NCBI GenBank assembly: GCA_027600665.1
Contig: JADGJL010000061.1
Location: 1 to 50,295, forward strand
DNA from: Irineochytrium annulatum
Taxonomy: Eukaryota; Chytridiomycota; Chytridiomycetes; Chytridiales; Chytridiaceae
DNA: 50,295 nucleotides
Direction: 5' to 3'
The notes beneath the pieces are model-generated. The model saw only the letters and a program-made list of their open reading frames with translations, ran no database searches and was not told the DNA's origin. This document shows, one piece after another, positions 1-12,628 of this stretch (positions are counted from its first letter, which is position 1; the number at the start of each line of letters is the position of its first letter). The translations under genes and the position numbers were made by a program.

Positions 1-288
1 ATTTCAAGGAATGACCATAACAAATAGGAATGATTTGGCAAGCTTTCTTTCTTTTTTTTTGGATTGAAGTTAAAACCTACTTTTTGACTTAAAGGAAACG
101 TCGGTCTGATTCGTTGGCTTGGTTTTCTTCCCTAGGAGCACCTTCTTTTTCTACCAACAAAAATTAAGTAGATTGCATTCAGGTGCCAGCGTTAAGCTAC
201 CTTGAAGTCCTTCTTCTTTTCCTTACCCATTGCTCATGCAGCGAATTTGACTGCACTTTCACAAGCCACTTCGAAGTGCAGCTCCAGC

Positions 289-2483
289 ATGCGCCACTCG
301 TTTCTTTCAATTGAGTCCATCCCGCCATCTCAGGTCAAGGAGGAACTTACCCATGCCTCTAATGCATCTACGTTTATCACCCAACTGGACGATTCGTCTT
401 CTGCGTCGCCTAAGGCGGTGTTTTCCGACGAACGCATGAACCTCAACAAGAAGAATTTGTATGTAAGTTATTTAGTGCCTTTTAGCTTAGCTGCTCCAGA
501 TTCTCATTAGGGGCTTTATTTAGGCGTGCTTGCAAATGGGCGCCGAAGATAAACTACGACTTTTGAACTACCAGTCGAACTACATCACGAAGATTGAAGG
601 ATTGCAGAACCTGAAGAATCTAGTATTCCTTGACTTTTACAACAATAGTCTGGAGCGCATCAGCGGCCTAGGTTCCCTTCATAATCTCCGCGTATTAATG
701 GTGGGTGGACGAAAGCTTTCACGGCAAATATAACCATTCCTAGCTGGGTCGCAATCGCATTGCCAAACTAGAGAACCTCGACAACGTACAAAAACTAGAT
801 GTTCTTGATCTTCACTCGAATCTGATAACAAAAATAGGTGAGGTGTGAGATTAAATCTTATGTTTACCTTCCGCCTAGAGAATATTGATCATCTCGGCGA
901 GTTGAGGATTCTAAATTTGGAGGATAATCGGATTCAAAAAATGGAGAATCTCACTCTGATGAACCTTGCCGAGCTCAACCTCAAGCGTAACCAAGTATAA
1001 ATAACATCTGTGGCGTATAGACACTCGTTTACGTCTAAAATTAGATAACAGCAATATCCGGAGCCCAACACATCCCGACACTACGCCGCCTCGTCGTTGG
1101 CTACAATAACATTACCTCCTTTGAACATATCTCCGACCTTTTATTCGCCCCGACGCTGTTAGAACTGGCCATGGAATCCAATCCAATAAATTCGGACGAG
1201 TTCTATCGGGCAATCTTAGTCAACCGAATCAAGACGTTGAAGGTCCTTGATGGGAAGCGGGTTAGTGAAGACGAAAGGCGGGGTGCAGCCAAAATTGCCA
1301 AGCGAGAGGCAGAGAGACGGCGGGAGAGCGACAAGGTCGTGATACAGTCGGAAGAGAAGTAGGGATTCTACCACTTTACAAATTGTAACTAATAGAACTT
1401 GCCGGAGGTAGGCGCCGAGCCATTATGCAAATTCAAACCAAATGGGAGGCAGAAATGGCGGGAGAGGCCAAGCGCGAAGGTATATCCGAAAGCGCTGTGC
1501 CGAGGCCGAAGTCGTCCAACGTCGTTTCGAAGGCGAAGAAGCAGCCGCCTGCAATGTCAGGAGATGATGGTACATGCCCTTATCTGCAGTCCTGATGATT
1601 TGCTTACGTATGTATTGGCGGACAGTCCGATACTTCGATGGAAGCAATTCTTTCGTTCAGCTCCAAAATGGGATGCTTAGCATGTATTCGCCGCCGTCAC
1701 TTAGGGAAAGCTAAGCGTCCTTTCTGCAGGTATGGCGATGCTTTGTCATTACTGGAGCGGATGGAGGCAAATCCTATCACCGGGATCAAATTCTCCTTCG
1801 TCTGTTTCAGCAAAATCGTCCCGTTCATGATGCGGCTACGGAGGTTTCCGAACCTAGAAAAGCTTGAGCTTTCGAATAACAATATTACATCCCTTCGGCA
1901 GGTACGCTTCGTAAGGTGACTGCCGAGAACACTAAGTTTAACTAGTTAAACGCCTTCTCCTACCTCCGAAACTCGAAAGAACTTACCATCACGATTGATG
2001 AAAATTCCGTCACGACATGCCGCTTATTCATGCCGTATCTCATATTTCGGCTTTCACATGTCCCACTTCGGAACATTTGCGGGACGGATGTTTCAATTAT
2101 CGATCGCGATGGCGCCGAAAAGCGTTTTGGTAAGTCCTTGGCTTTTGTTGCACGGGTGATCTTATTGTGAACAGCCAGCGTTCGAACCACTGTGGCTAAA
2201 GCTATGGGCAATGATGCTGTTAACGTCATGGGATCATTTTCCGACGACAATGCCGCGACCAGTAGCGAGGATATTTTCTTTCGTCCGCGTTCCGCCGCAA
2301 TAGCACGATCGACACCCACTTCGGTTCGGCAAAAAAGCTTGGCTCACACATGTATTGAACGAAAGGTCGACACCTTCTTAACCAATATATTCAGACGTGG
2401 AGGGCTTAGTAGCGGAAAGTGTCAACCTCAATGTGAAGCTAAAGGCTTTCAACGACCAGTTTCCCAAAATGAAATTCATGTGA
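289..2483 (+). CDS. LRRC49: LRRC49-like leucine-rich-repeat protein (tubulin polyglutamylase complex subunit)
   Basis: Spliced gene of about nine exons. The N-terminal half carries tandem SDS22-type leucine-rich repeats (around 530-1160; motifs LRLLNYQSNYITKIEGL, LDVLDLHSNLI, LRILNLEDNRI). A cap with DGKRVSEDERR and a basic helix of K/R/E residues follow (1230-1360), then a linker, then a second conserved block (1730-2120: GDALSLLERMEANPITGI, FRLSHVPLRNICGTDVS). The last exon (about 2395-2483) gives a helix ending KAFNDQFPKMKFM before TGA; it joins to the previous exon by a GTATTG..TTCAG intron that creates the junction HTYVEGL, matching the LRRC49 tail. In animals LRRC49 is a subunit of the tubulin polyglutamylase complex (TTLL1/TPGS), which modifies axonemal and centriolar tubulin. 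The start at 289 is the first in-frame ATG of the leading open frame; an upstream exon is possible. Some middle exon borders (1360-1730) are approximate. Confidence 0.8.
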
Positions 2484-2746
2484 ATGTACTTGAACGCACA
2501 CGTACTTCCCGGGAGCCCGGAAGTTGCGGAAATACTTTAAATGTCACAAATTCAAACAAACTCCAATATCATTGTTGGATTTCAGTGCATAGAATCAACA
2601 ACCAAGCTCCAACACAAAGGCAAGAGTGGGATAAAGAGCCTAACAGAACAAAGCCTCAACAAAGCGGCACTATCCTGTAATACGCATTTACAATAGACAA
2701 CAATACCCAGCAGAAAACTCAAATATCACAGGCCCCGATTCCCCGC
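2484..2746. other. convergent intergenic region LRRC49/GAPDH
   Basis: A 263-base AT-rich spacer between two converging genes. It must hold both 3' untranslated regions. I see no further gene in it. Confidence 0.6.
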
Positions 2747-4088
<1,342 letters not shown>

Positions 4089-4340
4089 TGTTGATGGGGG
4101 GTTGGGTTGGATGGTTCTTCGAGTGTGAAAAATGCAAAGGCTTTTAGCTTGATTTTTGAACTACGGGCACATTCGGAATCGATGAGGAGCGAGTTTCGAA
4201 TCGATGACGGGCTTCACCGTCAGATGCATTCTCGGGATGCTGATAAATGGCGTAATAAGAAGGATAATAGTAGATCACGCGGATCATTACGGTAATGTAT
4301 ATGAGGTTTATGTTTATGCTATCATATATATGTAACTTGG

Positions 4341-7300
4341 TTAAACACGCGACGTCTTGAGAATCTCGTTCTCCTTCTCCAGCACGACCATTTTCGATGC
4401 AAGCTCCTAAATTTGTGCTCCCGTTAGTGCACATGCGCGAGACCCTTTCGCACCTCTAAGAGCTTCTGCATCTTGATGTTAACTTGAGACAATATTGCAG
4501 GGTCCATCTTGTGAACGGTGGAAGCGTTTGACAGCAGGTTGATGTTGAATCCATGCTTCGCCGGCTTCTCGTCTGGCGTGATCTTACTCGCATACTCCCG
4601 TAGGACGTATTGTTGAATGACCTTGGATTTCTGCTCCAGCTCCTCCGACAGGTTGCTTGCGCGCTGGGTTAGGGATTTGAGCTGGACGGGGAATGAAGTT
4701 ATTACACAAAAAAGAACAATACAAGCTGGGATATGTATACTTCTTCTTCGGCGTGTTTGGCGCGTCGGTTCAACACCTCATTATCCTGAGCAAGTTGAAG
4801 CAGTTCCCCGGTGAGCTGTTCTTAATTGTTAAAAAATGCTCGCTGCTGGCGTCGCTCGCGCCTCTTCTCGCACGCGTGCCAGCTCTACATCGACGAAGAA
4901 TATAAACACAAAATGAAAGACCCACCAATTCAACTTTCGGCCGGCCAACCGTAGACTCTCCCGCGTCGCTTATGCCCGCGCTCGCGTTTTTATATAAACC
5001 ACGGGTGGCAGAGTGATGGCGGCTGTGGGAGTCCCGCGACGAGTCTGCTAATTGTTATTTTTGATAGCGTGCATAAAAAGGTTGCTTCCACATACTCAAA
5101 TTATCCGCGCTACTTTCAGAGCCCTCCTTAAGTGGTTCCTCGATCGGGTCTTTCTTCCGTTCCTTCATTAATTGCTTTTGCAAATCTTTCACCTGGAAAA
5201 AAAACTCATTTAGCTTAAAACCGATTATTATCGGGTACAGTACTAACAATTTGAGCGCCTCTCCGCTCGGTAATCTTCAGCTCGCTCTCGCACTCCTTGA
5301 CACGCTTTTGCAGCGCCGCGTTCTCCGCATTCAACTTCTCAAGCCCTTCCTCTAACTCCTTCCTCGCCTTTACCTCCGCTTCGGTCGCCATCACGAGCTG
5401 CGCTTTCGCGTCCGATAATGCCCCGCTCTCCGCCTGGAGTTTCCCGCTAGCCTGCAAGAGCTGACCATAAACTTCTTCTTTCTCCTTCTCACACTTTGCG
5501 AGATTCTTCTTCAGCTGGCTTTCGGCGTGGGACAGCTCGTCGCATCGAGCCTTCATTTTCTTCAAATTCTCGTCCTTCTCCGCCGCGCTCTTCATTAGCC
5601 GTTCGTAGGACGCCTGCGACACCTCTAGCTCGGCTGTGATGACTTCCACCTTTGACTGAGAGGCCGCTACCTTTTCCTTCAAGGACGCTACCTCCTCTCC
5701 GAGCGTAGCCTCCGCCAATTGAGCCTTTTCTAGATCGTGTTTTAGCGCTGCGGCTTCAGTTTGCGAGGCCTTCAGCTGGTCGTTGGCCTTAGTGATCTCG
5801 GCCTTCGCAGTCGCCAAATCATGCTCTGTTGTCTTCAACTTTAGCTGGTACTTCGCCGACTCCTCGACCTTTAAGCCAAAATCCTTCTCATGCTTCTTCG
5901 ACTGCTCTGATCGCTGCGCCTCAATCGTGGAAAGCTCTTTCTTGGTTTTCTCATAATCGCTCTTCGCCTTATCAAGGTCCGCCTGAATCTTTGCCTTCTC
6001 CTTCTTCAATCGATCCTCAAGCTCCGCCTTCTCCTTCTTCAGCCTCTCCTCGACTTCCGAGCGCTCCTTCTTTAACTTTTCATCGAACTCCTTCGCATCC
6101 TTTTTAACGCGTTCCTCAAGCTCCGTCTTCGACTTCTTCTCAAGAGAAGCCAATTTCTCCTGCAACGCCTTCTCCGAGACTTCAAGGCCCTGCAGCTTCT
6201 TCTGCGCTATCTCGGCATCCTTCTTCAACGTTGCATAAGCCTTCTCTAACGCCTCAAGCTTCTCCGACTTCTGATTAATGTCTGACTTCATATTCAACAT
6301 CTCCGTCGAGTTCGCCTTAGATGCAGCGTGCTCTTTGCTCTCTAGACTCGCCTGCAGTTCCTTAATCTGCTTCTCGGCGTTGCTCTGGAACTTGATCAGA
6401 TCCCCAAGCTGTCGTTCAAGCTCGGCCGCGTACTTCGCACGATCGCCCATGTGTTTCTCGTGCTCCTCCTTGGCTCTCTCGACATCCTTCTTATGGTTCT
6501 CGCGCTCTTTCGCGATTGCCGCCTCCTTCTCCTGAATAACCTTCGTCACCGATTGCTCAGAGGCACCCTTAGCTGCCTCAATCTCCTTCTTATGCTCCTC
6601 ACGTTCCCTGGCGAACTGTGCCTCCTTCTCCTGAATAGCCCTTAGCAACTGCTCCGAAGCCTCCTTGACCGTCTCGACCTCCTTCTTATGACTCTCCCGT
6701 TCCCGAGCAATCATCGCCTCCTTCTCCTGGACGACCTTCACGAGCGCCTGCTCCGAGCCGTTGTTCTCGAGGAGCCCCGAAAGCTGGCAGTTGAGCGCCG
6801 CGTACTTCTCCTCTGCGGCCGCCGCCTCCTTCGCCTTCTCCTCTATGAGCGCCTTCATACTGTGCTGCAGCTTGTCTTCTGCGGCCGCCGCCTCCTTCGC
6901 GTTTTGCTCCGTGAGCGCTTTTAGGCTCTGCTGTAGCTTCTCATCGGCGACCTTCGCCTCCTTTGCCTTCTCCTCCATTAGCGCTATAATGCTCTGCTGC
7001 AGCTTTGCATTTTCCTCTATCAACGCCGTGCTTTTGTTGCTGGCCACCGCCTTCTCAATCTCCGACTTCAATCGGGCGACCTCCTCGTTCCACTGCACCT
7101 CCAAAACGGCCTTTTCGGCAGCGGCTTCTTTCACCTTAGTTTCGATCTCGACCGCGCTGACGACGTCGTTTTGCACTGGCGGAGGCGCCTGCATCTCGGC
7201 GAGATTTGTCGCAGTATCCTCTAGCCGTTTCTTAAGCTCAGCGTCTAAGACATGCGTCAGATGCTACGATACAAGACAGATAAAAATTGCAGCGTACTCT

Positions 7301-8782
7301 CGGCTGTGGCCTTCTCAAGTTCCCCCTTAACCCTCGCAAACTCATCTTGCGCATCAGGACGAGATTGGTTTTCGGGCTCCGCGGTCTTTGCCGCAATCTC
7401 CTCCAAGCGCTTTTTCAGCCCCGCGTCTAAAGGACCGTAATGTTAAAGCCGCCAACGGCAAAAAAATAGAACTGCATACTTTCGGTCTTGGCCATCTCAA
7501 GCTCACCCTCAATTCTCGCAATCTCCTCCGCGAGCCGGGCGGCGTCATCCCCCCCTTTTCCATCATGCTTGCTCAGCTGTGAAGTCTGTGACAGGCGCGC
7601 GAGCGATCCCGTCGACGTGCCCGCGTTGCCCTTCAACCTCTCGACCTCTAACAGCGCAGCCTTTAGCTGGACCTCGAGCGCTGACTTATCGGTTTGCTCG
7701 GCGCCCGTCGTGGCCGTCGCCGCCGGCCTCGTCCACCAGGATTTGGCGGTCGAACTCGCGGCTTGGCTTTGGGCGGGGGCTGGCGCACCCGGCATCGGCT
7801 GCGGCGTGCCCGGTGCTTTGTCCGACGGCTCAACCGCTGAATCAACGGCGGGTGCGGCTGGGGGTGTCGCGGCAGCAGGGACGCTCGGCGCTGCTGTTGC
7901 TGGTGGCTGGCCCGGCGTCGTGGATCCGGGTAGTGCAGCGGCCGTAACAGCCGCCGACGTTCCTCTCGTCCACCAGGCGGACCGAGCGCCCATCACCGTA
8001 GCCGCCGCGCTCGTCGCAGGAGCAGGCGTCGGTGTCGGCAGGTACGGCTCGATCGCCTTCTTGACCTTTGCCTCCACAAGCTCATCCTCAGTCTTCTGCA
8101 GCGTCGCCGTGAGCTTGTAATTCTCGTTCCGCAGATCTGCAATTGTAGTCTCCAGCAGGTTGAGTGCATCGTCGGGTTTCTCAGCCGCAGCATCCGCCGG
8201 CATAGTCCCAGCTTCCTTCAGGTTGCCCAGTTCCTTCCTCAGCTTGACAAGCTCAATGCGCTGCTTGTCGCTCTCCTGCGCCAGCTGGTGGATGTTCTCC
8301 TTGAGCGAGACATTCTGCGCCTTCTGATCGCTCATGATCTCCATTTCCAACCGCAACTTGTTCGCATCCGCGATGGCATCCTCCAGGGCCTTCGCGTTCT
8401 TCGTCCGCGCCACGACGTCCTTCACCCTTTTCAACTCCTTCTCCAGGAGAGTCTTCTCCTTCTCCGATTCCGCGATCATGGCCCTTTCCTTCTGGTGCCA
8501 TGCATGCCTCTCCTTCTCGGCCTCGACCAGCGCCGCCCTTTCCTTCTCCACCAACTGCAGCAGCTCCTGTCTCTCCCTCTCAACAATCTGCAGCCGCTCC
8601 TCGATCGTCGGCGGGGTAAGAATTGAGGTCGACACGTGCGCTTTCGGGTGATGTTCCTCCGCAACCTTTCCAGGGTGTTCCCGGTGCGCTGCATCCTCCG
8701 AAACTTCAGGTACGACATCGTGGACTATTTCATCCTGCGTCTCCTTCGCCATCTCGGCTGTTCCAGCGATCCCGTCTTCCAT
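4341..8782 (-). CDS. long coiled-coil protein, GRIPAP1/CCDC186-like
   Basis: One gene of about nine exons, roughly 1,300 residues. Exon 1 (8782-7495) starts MEDGIAGTAEMAKETQD, then heptad-rich coiled coil, a Pro/Ala-rich linker with two WWTR motifs, and more coil. Two short exons begin with almost the same NAGLKKRLEE / NAELKKRLED sequence. A 2-kb exon (about 7244-5250) is nearly pure coiled coil with tandem KEAAAAE and QEKEAxIARERExHKK repeats. The tail exons read RRGAQIVKDLQKQLMKERKK, a Ser-rich stretch, GELLQLAQDNEVLNRRAKH, KSKVIQQYVLREYASKI and a last helix ending KENEILKTSRV, TAA. The tail pattern resembles vesicle-tether coiled-coil proteins of the GRIPAP1/CCDC186 type, which act on endosomes or secretory granules. 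That assignment is from memory and moderate; the coiled-coil nature is certain. The join across 4815-4925 (a 109-base intron) is my best reading. Confidence 0.7.
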
Positions 8783-8880
8783 CAAGGGCAAACGACCGTA
8801 CGTCAAAGTTTCTTTATTACCAGATCGTTGCCGTTCAAGCCACCCTCTTTTTTTCCTCGATCTTGCATTGGCAGTCGACC
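8783..8880. promoter_or_regulatory. divergent promoter, coiled-coil gene / RPL26
   Basis: Only 98 bases separate the two outward-facing start codons, so both transcripts must start inside this segment or within the opposite gene. It contains pyrimidine-rich tracts (TTTCTTTATT, CCTCTTTTTTTCC) reading toward RPL26, as often seen at ribosomal-protein promoters. No specific factor site is identified. Confidence 0.5.
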
Positions 8881-9487
8881 ATGAAGTTCTCCCAGGGTGA
8901 GTTGCAAGAGGATGCGAAGATAGCGGATACGGACCGTGTCGGAAGATATATAACCGTCATCTGACGCCGTTTTTCTCGCTGCAGACGTGTCTTCGAGCCG
9001 CAGGAAGTCGAGGAAGGCCCACCTCTCGGCCCCCTCTAACATTCGGAGGAAGATTATGTCCGCCTCGCTGTCAAAGGAGCTGCGGGAGAAGTACCATGTT
9101 CGTGTACCTGGGGACATTGTTTATGTCGGATTGACGAGATGGCACCTTGCAGGTCCGGTCGCTCCCAGTTCGCAAGGACGACGAGGTCACGATCATGAGG
9201 GGCACCCAGAAGAACCGGACGGGGAAGGTTGTGCAGGTGTACCGCCGGAAGTGGGTGATCCACATTGAGAAGATTGTGAAGGACAAGGTTAACGGTACGT
9301 GTTTGTCTCGCATGCATGCGCATCCTTTTTTCGTTTCTTTGCTGATCGCGTCGCGTGTCGTATAGGCGCCTCGGTCCCCCTTGGCATCGACCCGTCCAAG
9401 GTGCAGATCACATCCCTGAAGATGGACAAGGACCGTTTGGCGCTGTTGGAGCGTAAGGACCGCTCTAAGCTTCCCGCTCGCGCCTAA
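8881..9487 (+). CDS. RPL26: 60S ribosomal protein L26 (uL24)
   Basis: Four exons (8881-8896, 8985-9103, 9153-9294, 9366-9487) sum to 399 bases and encode 132 residues. The protein reads [39 protein letters not shown] (KOW region), [20 protein letters not shown], then [15 protein letters not shown] and a basic end KLPARA. This is the whole of the uL24 family core. uL24 sits on the solvent side of the large subunit near the tunnel exit. Strong start context, GC-rich third positions, and an AATAAA at 9504-9509 just after the stop fit a highly expressed gene. The first intron falls after base 1 of codon 6. Confidence 0.97.
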
Positions 9488-9503
9488 AATGGTTTTTGTT
9501 TGC

Positions 9504-9511
9504 AATAAATA
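9504..9511 (+). terminator. polyadenylation signal of RPL26
   Basis: AATAAATA lies 17 bases after the TAA stop, the usual place for a cleavage and polyadenylation hexamer in a very compact gene. It sits in the 147-base spacer between RPL26 and the convergent TMEM208 gene. Confidence 0.6.
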
Positions 9512-9634
9512 AACTCTTGCAATTGATATCCCCGCGTGTTTATTTCACCGTTTCGCTTTTTGTTTTTGGTTGGCCTTCACACCCGCTGTCGACTTTCCTC
9601 CGCCACCGAAGAAAGACTGGACCTGTATGCTTGG

Positions 9635-10192
9635 TTACTTTTTTTCGAGCCGCTTCCAAACCATACAAACCGTTGTTACAGCTTTGTAGCCCGCAAATAT
9701 TGGAATAACTGCAATAATCGTTAGGAAGCCATTAAGGCGGTCCTGTTCATACTTATAAGCGTCCACCAAAAGCGATCTGATATCAAGCAGGTGGCTATCA
9801 GCGTGAACCATATCACGTACAAAATGTCGAATATATACTCGGCGAATCCAGGGCCTGACAGGTCCAGCCCGGCGTCCTCAATCCTGTTATCTGCTGAGTA
9901 CGTCGGCGTCGCCATGCCCATGATCTGTTGCGCGATGAACAATATTGACGCGTTGCAAACTACAAATCCGAGGCCGTGGTAAAAGCTGAAGGAGGGGAAG
10001 TGCAGTACGACGCGGATCAGGATGTACGCAAGAGTGACGATCCCTGCCCGAGATGCGTGTCGTGAGCCATCAACTTCTTCGCCTGAGCGCGCTCGAAGGG
10101 AGCCCGAGAGTCGTTTTACCATGTATCGCAATGTGGTTCTTGATGATCTTGCTGTTGGCCTCGACGACCTTTTTGGCTCCGAGTTTGGCCAT
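9635..10192 (-). CDS. TMEM208: TMEM208/SND2 family ER membrane protein
   Basis: Three exons (10192-10120, 10043-9753, 9708-9635) total 438 bases and encode 145 residues. The N-terminus is MAKLGAKKVVEANSKIIKNH, then two adjacent hydrophobic helices (GIVTLAYILIRVVL, LGFVVCNASILFIAQ), the family stretch ADNRIEDAGLDLSGPGFAEYI, a third helix (ILYVIWFTLIATCLI), and a last helix IIIPIFAGYKAVTTV followed by a basic end WKRLEKK. Length and layout match TMEM208/SND2. SND2 works in the SND pathway, targeting proteins with internal or C-terminal membrane segments to the ER translocon. The start ATG is the first in the exon and sits 128 bases from the start of the divergent dynein gene. Confidence 0.85.
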
Positions 10193-10320
10193 CGCCGGCG
10201 GATGTCGTGGTGTGCGACGAGAGCAACTTCCAGCTCGAGAGTCACAAGTGATCTGGTGAAGCGACTTGACAAGTCAACTTTGCATTGTATCAGCGAGCGC
10301 CTTCGAAGGCCCACTTCGCC
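10193..10320. promoter_or_regulatory. divergent promoter, TMEM208 / dynein intermediate chain
   Basis: A 128-base spacer between two outward-facing start codons; it must hold the 5' ends of both genes. I see no clear TATA box. Confidence 0.45.
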
Positions 10321-12628
10321 ATGGATCGGCGGAAAGAGGAGCTCGAGAAGAAGAAGCAGAAGCTCGCCGAACTGCGGCGGGCCAGGGAAGAGCGGAAGGC
10401 TGTAACCAGCGTCGGCCTCGCGAGTGCTCAGGGAGCGGCTGGAGCTGGAGAGGTCGGTCATTCACGCGCTATATGGTCGTGCTGACGCGCAGCGGGATCA
10501 CGATAGACTGTCGCTCGTGATCGCCAGGATCTTGACGACCTCGTCTCGTCACTCGTTGGGGAGAGGAGGGTCGATGCGTCGCCTCCGCAGGTGCCCGGTG
10601 CCGTCACGTCGTCAGCGACGACGGTCGCTGAACGCACCTCGAGCGAGCCGTCAGCGGCAGCTGCAGACCAAGTGCCTCAGCAACAAACCACGGAGCCAGA
10701 GAAGTCCGCTTGATGAGGCTTGTGCGGTGCTGACACGTTCGGCAGATACACGCCGACTTTGGAATCTGTGGATTTCATGATCTACGAGATGGCGCCGCGG
10801 GTTTGTCACCAGACCGCGAATGGGGTCTGTTAACGTGTGCTAGGAGCGCGTGTTTTACAACAAAGAGGCACAAACGACCACGACGTCGTTGGACGTCGAG
10901 GAGGTTGCGGCGGAGGACATTTCGAAAAACGCCGCCGTGGATGCGGAGGTGCCAGATGTGGACACAGCGGCGAAGGAGGGTACTGCTACTGCTCAGAAGG
11001 AGGAGGATACGCCGAAGCCGAAAGGTCCGCCCGTTTGGGCTCCCTCCTGTGATTGACATGCCTGCAGAGTTCAACGAGGACGAGAAGAAGATGATATTCC
11101 AATCTGAGCACTTTTTGACGTTCTTTGATCACTCGTCAAAACTTATTGAACGTGCGTTGAACGAGAAGTATGACATTTTGCGGGACTATACGATCAGTGA
11201 TGATGCACCGATGTTTGTAATGGTCAATGAGAGGCATCTCTAAGATGATGGCAGCGACGCTGATGCCGGAAAGGGTGTTAAACTCTACTGCTCATTCTTC
11301 GATGAGCGGTGGTCGAAGAACCGGTCGGTAACTGACGTCAGCTGGTCGCCTAAGGTTGGGAAACATCCATCGGGTCTCACAGTCTAAACTTGTGTACGCC
11401 AGTACGCGGAGCTCCTCCTGTGCTCATACAACAAAAACCAAATTGCCATCAACGAAGCGGATGGTCTTGTCTTGCTATGGAGCCTCCACCTCCCGGAGCG
11501 CCCAGAATTCGTTTTCCAGACGCAGTCGGACGTCATGACGGCCAAATTCTCGGAGTTTCATCCAAACTTGATCATTGGCGGCACCTACTCCGGTCAAATC
11601 GTGCTTTGGGATACCCGGTCGAAGAGCTTACCCGTGTTGAAAACTCCCTTGTCGGCTGCTGGGCACACGCATCCGGTGTATTCGATGGCTGTCGTCGGAA
11701 CGCAGAACGCACACAATATCGTGTCGGCGTCGACAGACGGGCTTGTTTGTTCGTGGACTTTGGACATGCTTGCACAACCGCAGGTTCGTTCTTTTCGGTA
11801 CGCGATAGTCAAATAAAGCGAAATAAGGAAATGCTGGATTTGTTAAATCCCGCACATGCCAAGACTGACGAGATCTCCGTGACGACAATGGCTTTCCCTG
11901 CGAATGAGACGGCGACATTCTGGGTTGGGACGGAGGAGGGCAGCATATATCAGGCGAATCGCTACGACCGTGCCGGCAGCAAAGCTGGGGTCAATCCGTT
12001 TGACGCGTACAAAGGGCATTTTGGCATGGTGACGGGAATGCACTTTCATCCGCAGGTCGGGCCGGTGGATTTCTCGGACCTATTTGTAACGAGCTCAGTG
12101 GACTGGACCGTTAAGATTTGGAGGTCGAAGGTTTGCAAGAATAACGAAAGCTTACATCGCCTCATATTTTTCCCAAAGTCGTTATCAAAAGCGTCAGTGA
12201 CGCCACAGCAAATAAGCCCTCTATACTCCTTTGAGGAGGCCGACGACTACGTCTACGACGTCAAGTGGTCTCCGGTTCATCCTGCTATGTTTGGCAGCGT
12301 CGATGGAAGCGGCCGATTCGACGTCTATGATCTGAATCAAGATACAGAGGTATGCCTAAGCAAGAAACCGGATCATTGATGTATTGCAGGTGCCAATCGC
12401 GAGCGTCAATGTGGGGAACAATAAGGCGCTCAATAAGCTGGATTGGGACAAGGAGGGGAAGAAATGCGCGATTGGGGCATCAGACGGTCAGTGCCATGTG
12501 TACGACCTTGGAGAGGTATGATTTCCCATTTCTATTCAGGGGTAATCTTTGACGTTGCCCAGATGTCGCAACCTACATCAGAGTCGTGGTCCTCCTTCCA
12601 TCAAATTCTGTCGGAGAAGAACGCATAG
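10321..12628 (+). CDS. DYNC1I: cytoplasmic dynein 1 intermediate chain
   Basis: Multi-exon gene, about 600 residues. It starts [20 protein letters not shown], the N-terminal helix that in dynein IC binds dynactin p150 and NudE. A low-complexity Ser/Ala region follows, then [10 protein letters not shown] and a KEAQTTTTS motif that fits the LC8-binding consensus, an acidic Ala/Glu stretch, and [21 protein letters not shown]. After [20 protein letters not shown] come the WD40 repeats: [59 protein letters not shown], and [16 protein letters not shown], ending [11 protein letters not shown]. Every block lines up in order with animal DYNC1I. Introns lie near 10805-10842, about 11195-11243, 11355-11408, 11785-11830, 12130-12190, 12351-12390 and 12517-12563. 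The subunit links dynein heavy chains and light chains to dynactin. Borders near 10450-10720 are less certain. Confidence 0.93.

Noticed and set aside
202..288. A longer N-terminus of LRRC49 from 202
   Set aside because: The frame would begin at TTG; the first ATG in frame is 289.
4815..4890. A 28-base GC-AG intron in the coiled-coil gene
   Set aside because: A single 109-base GT-AG intron from GTGGGT to AACAG joins the exons in phase 0 without unusual splice sites.
5829..8651. Many plus-strand open frames opposite the coiled-coil gene
   Set aside because: They are Ser/Phe/Leu-rich shadows of the minus-strand Glu/Lys/Ala codons, with no domain or splice logic.
8783..8806. Start of the coiled-coil protein at 8806
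   Set aside because: This would be a TTG codon; ATG at 8782 is the first proper start.
11218..11245. A 28-base intron in the dynein gene
   Set aside because: Joining there breaks the frame. A 49-base intron from the GTGATG donor restores the frame and the conserved [14 protein letters not shown] text.
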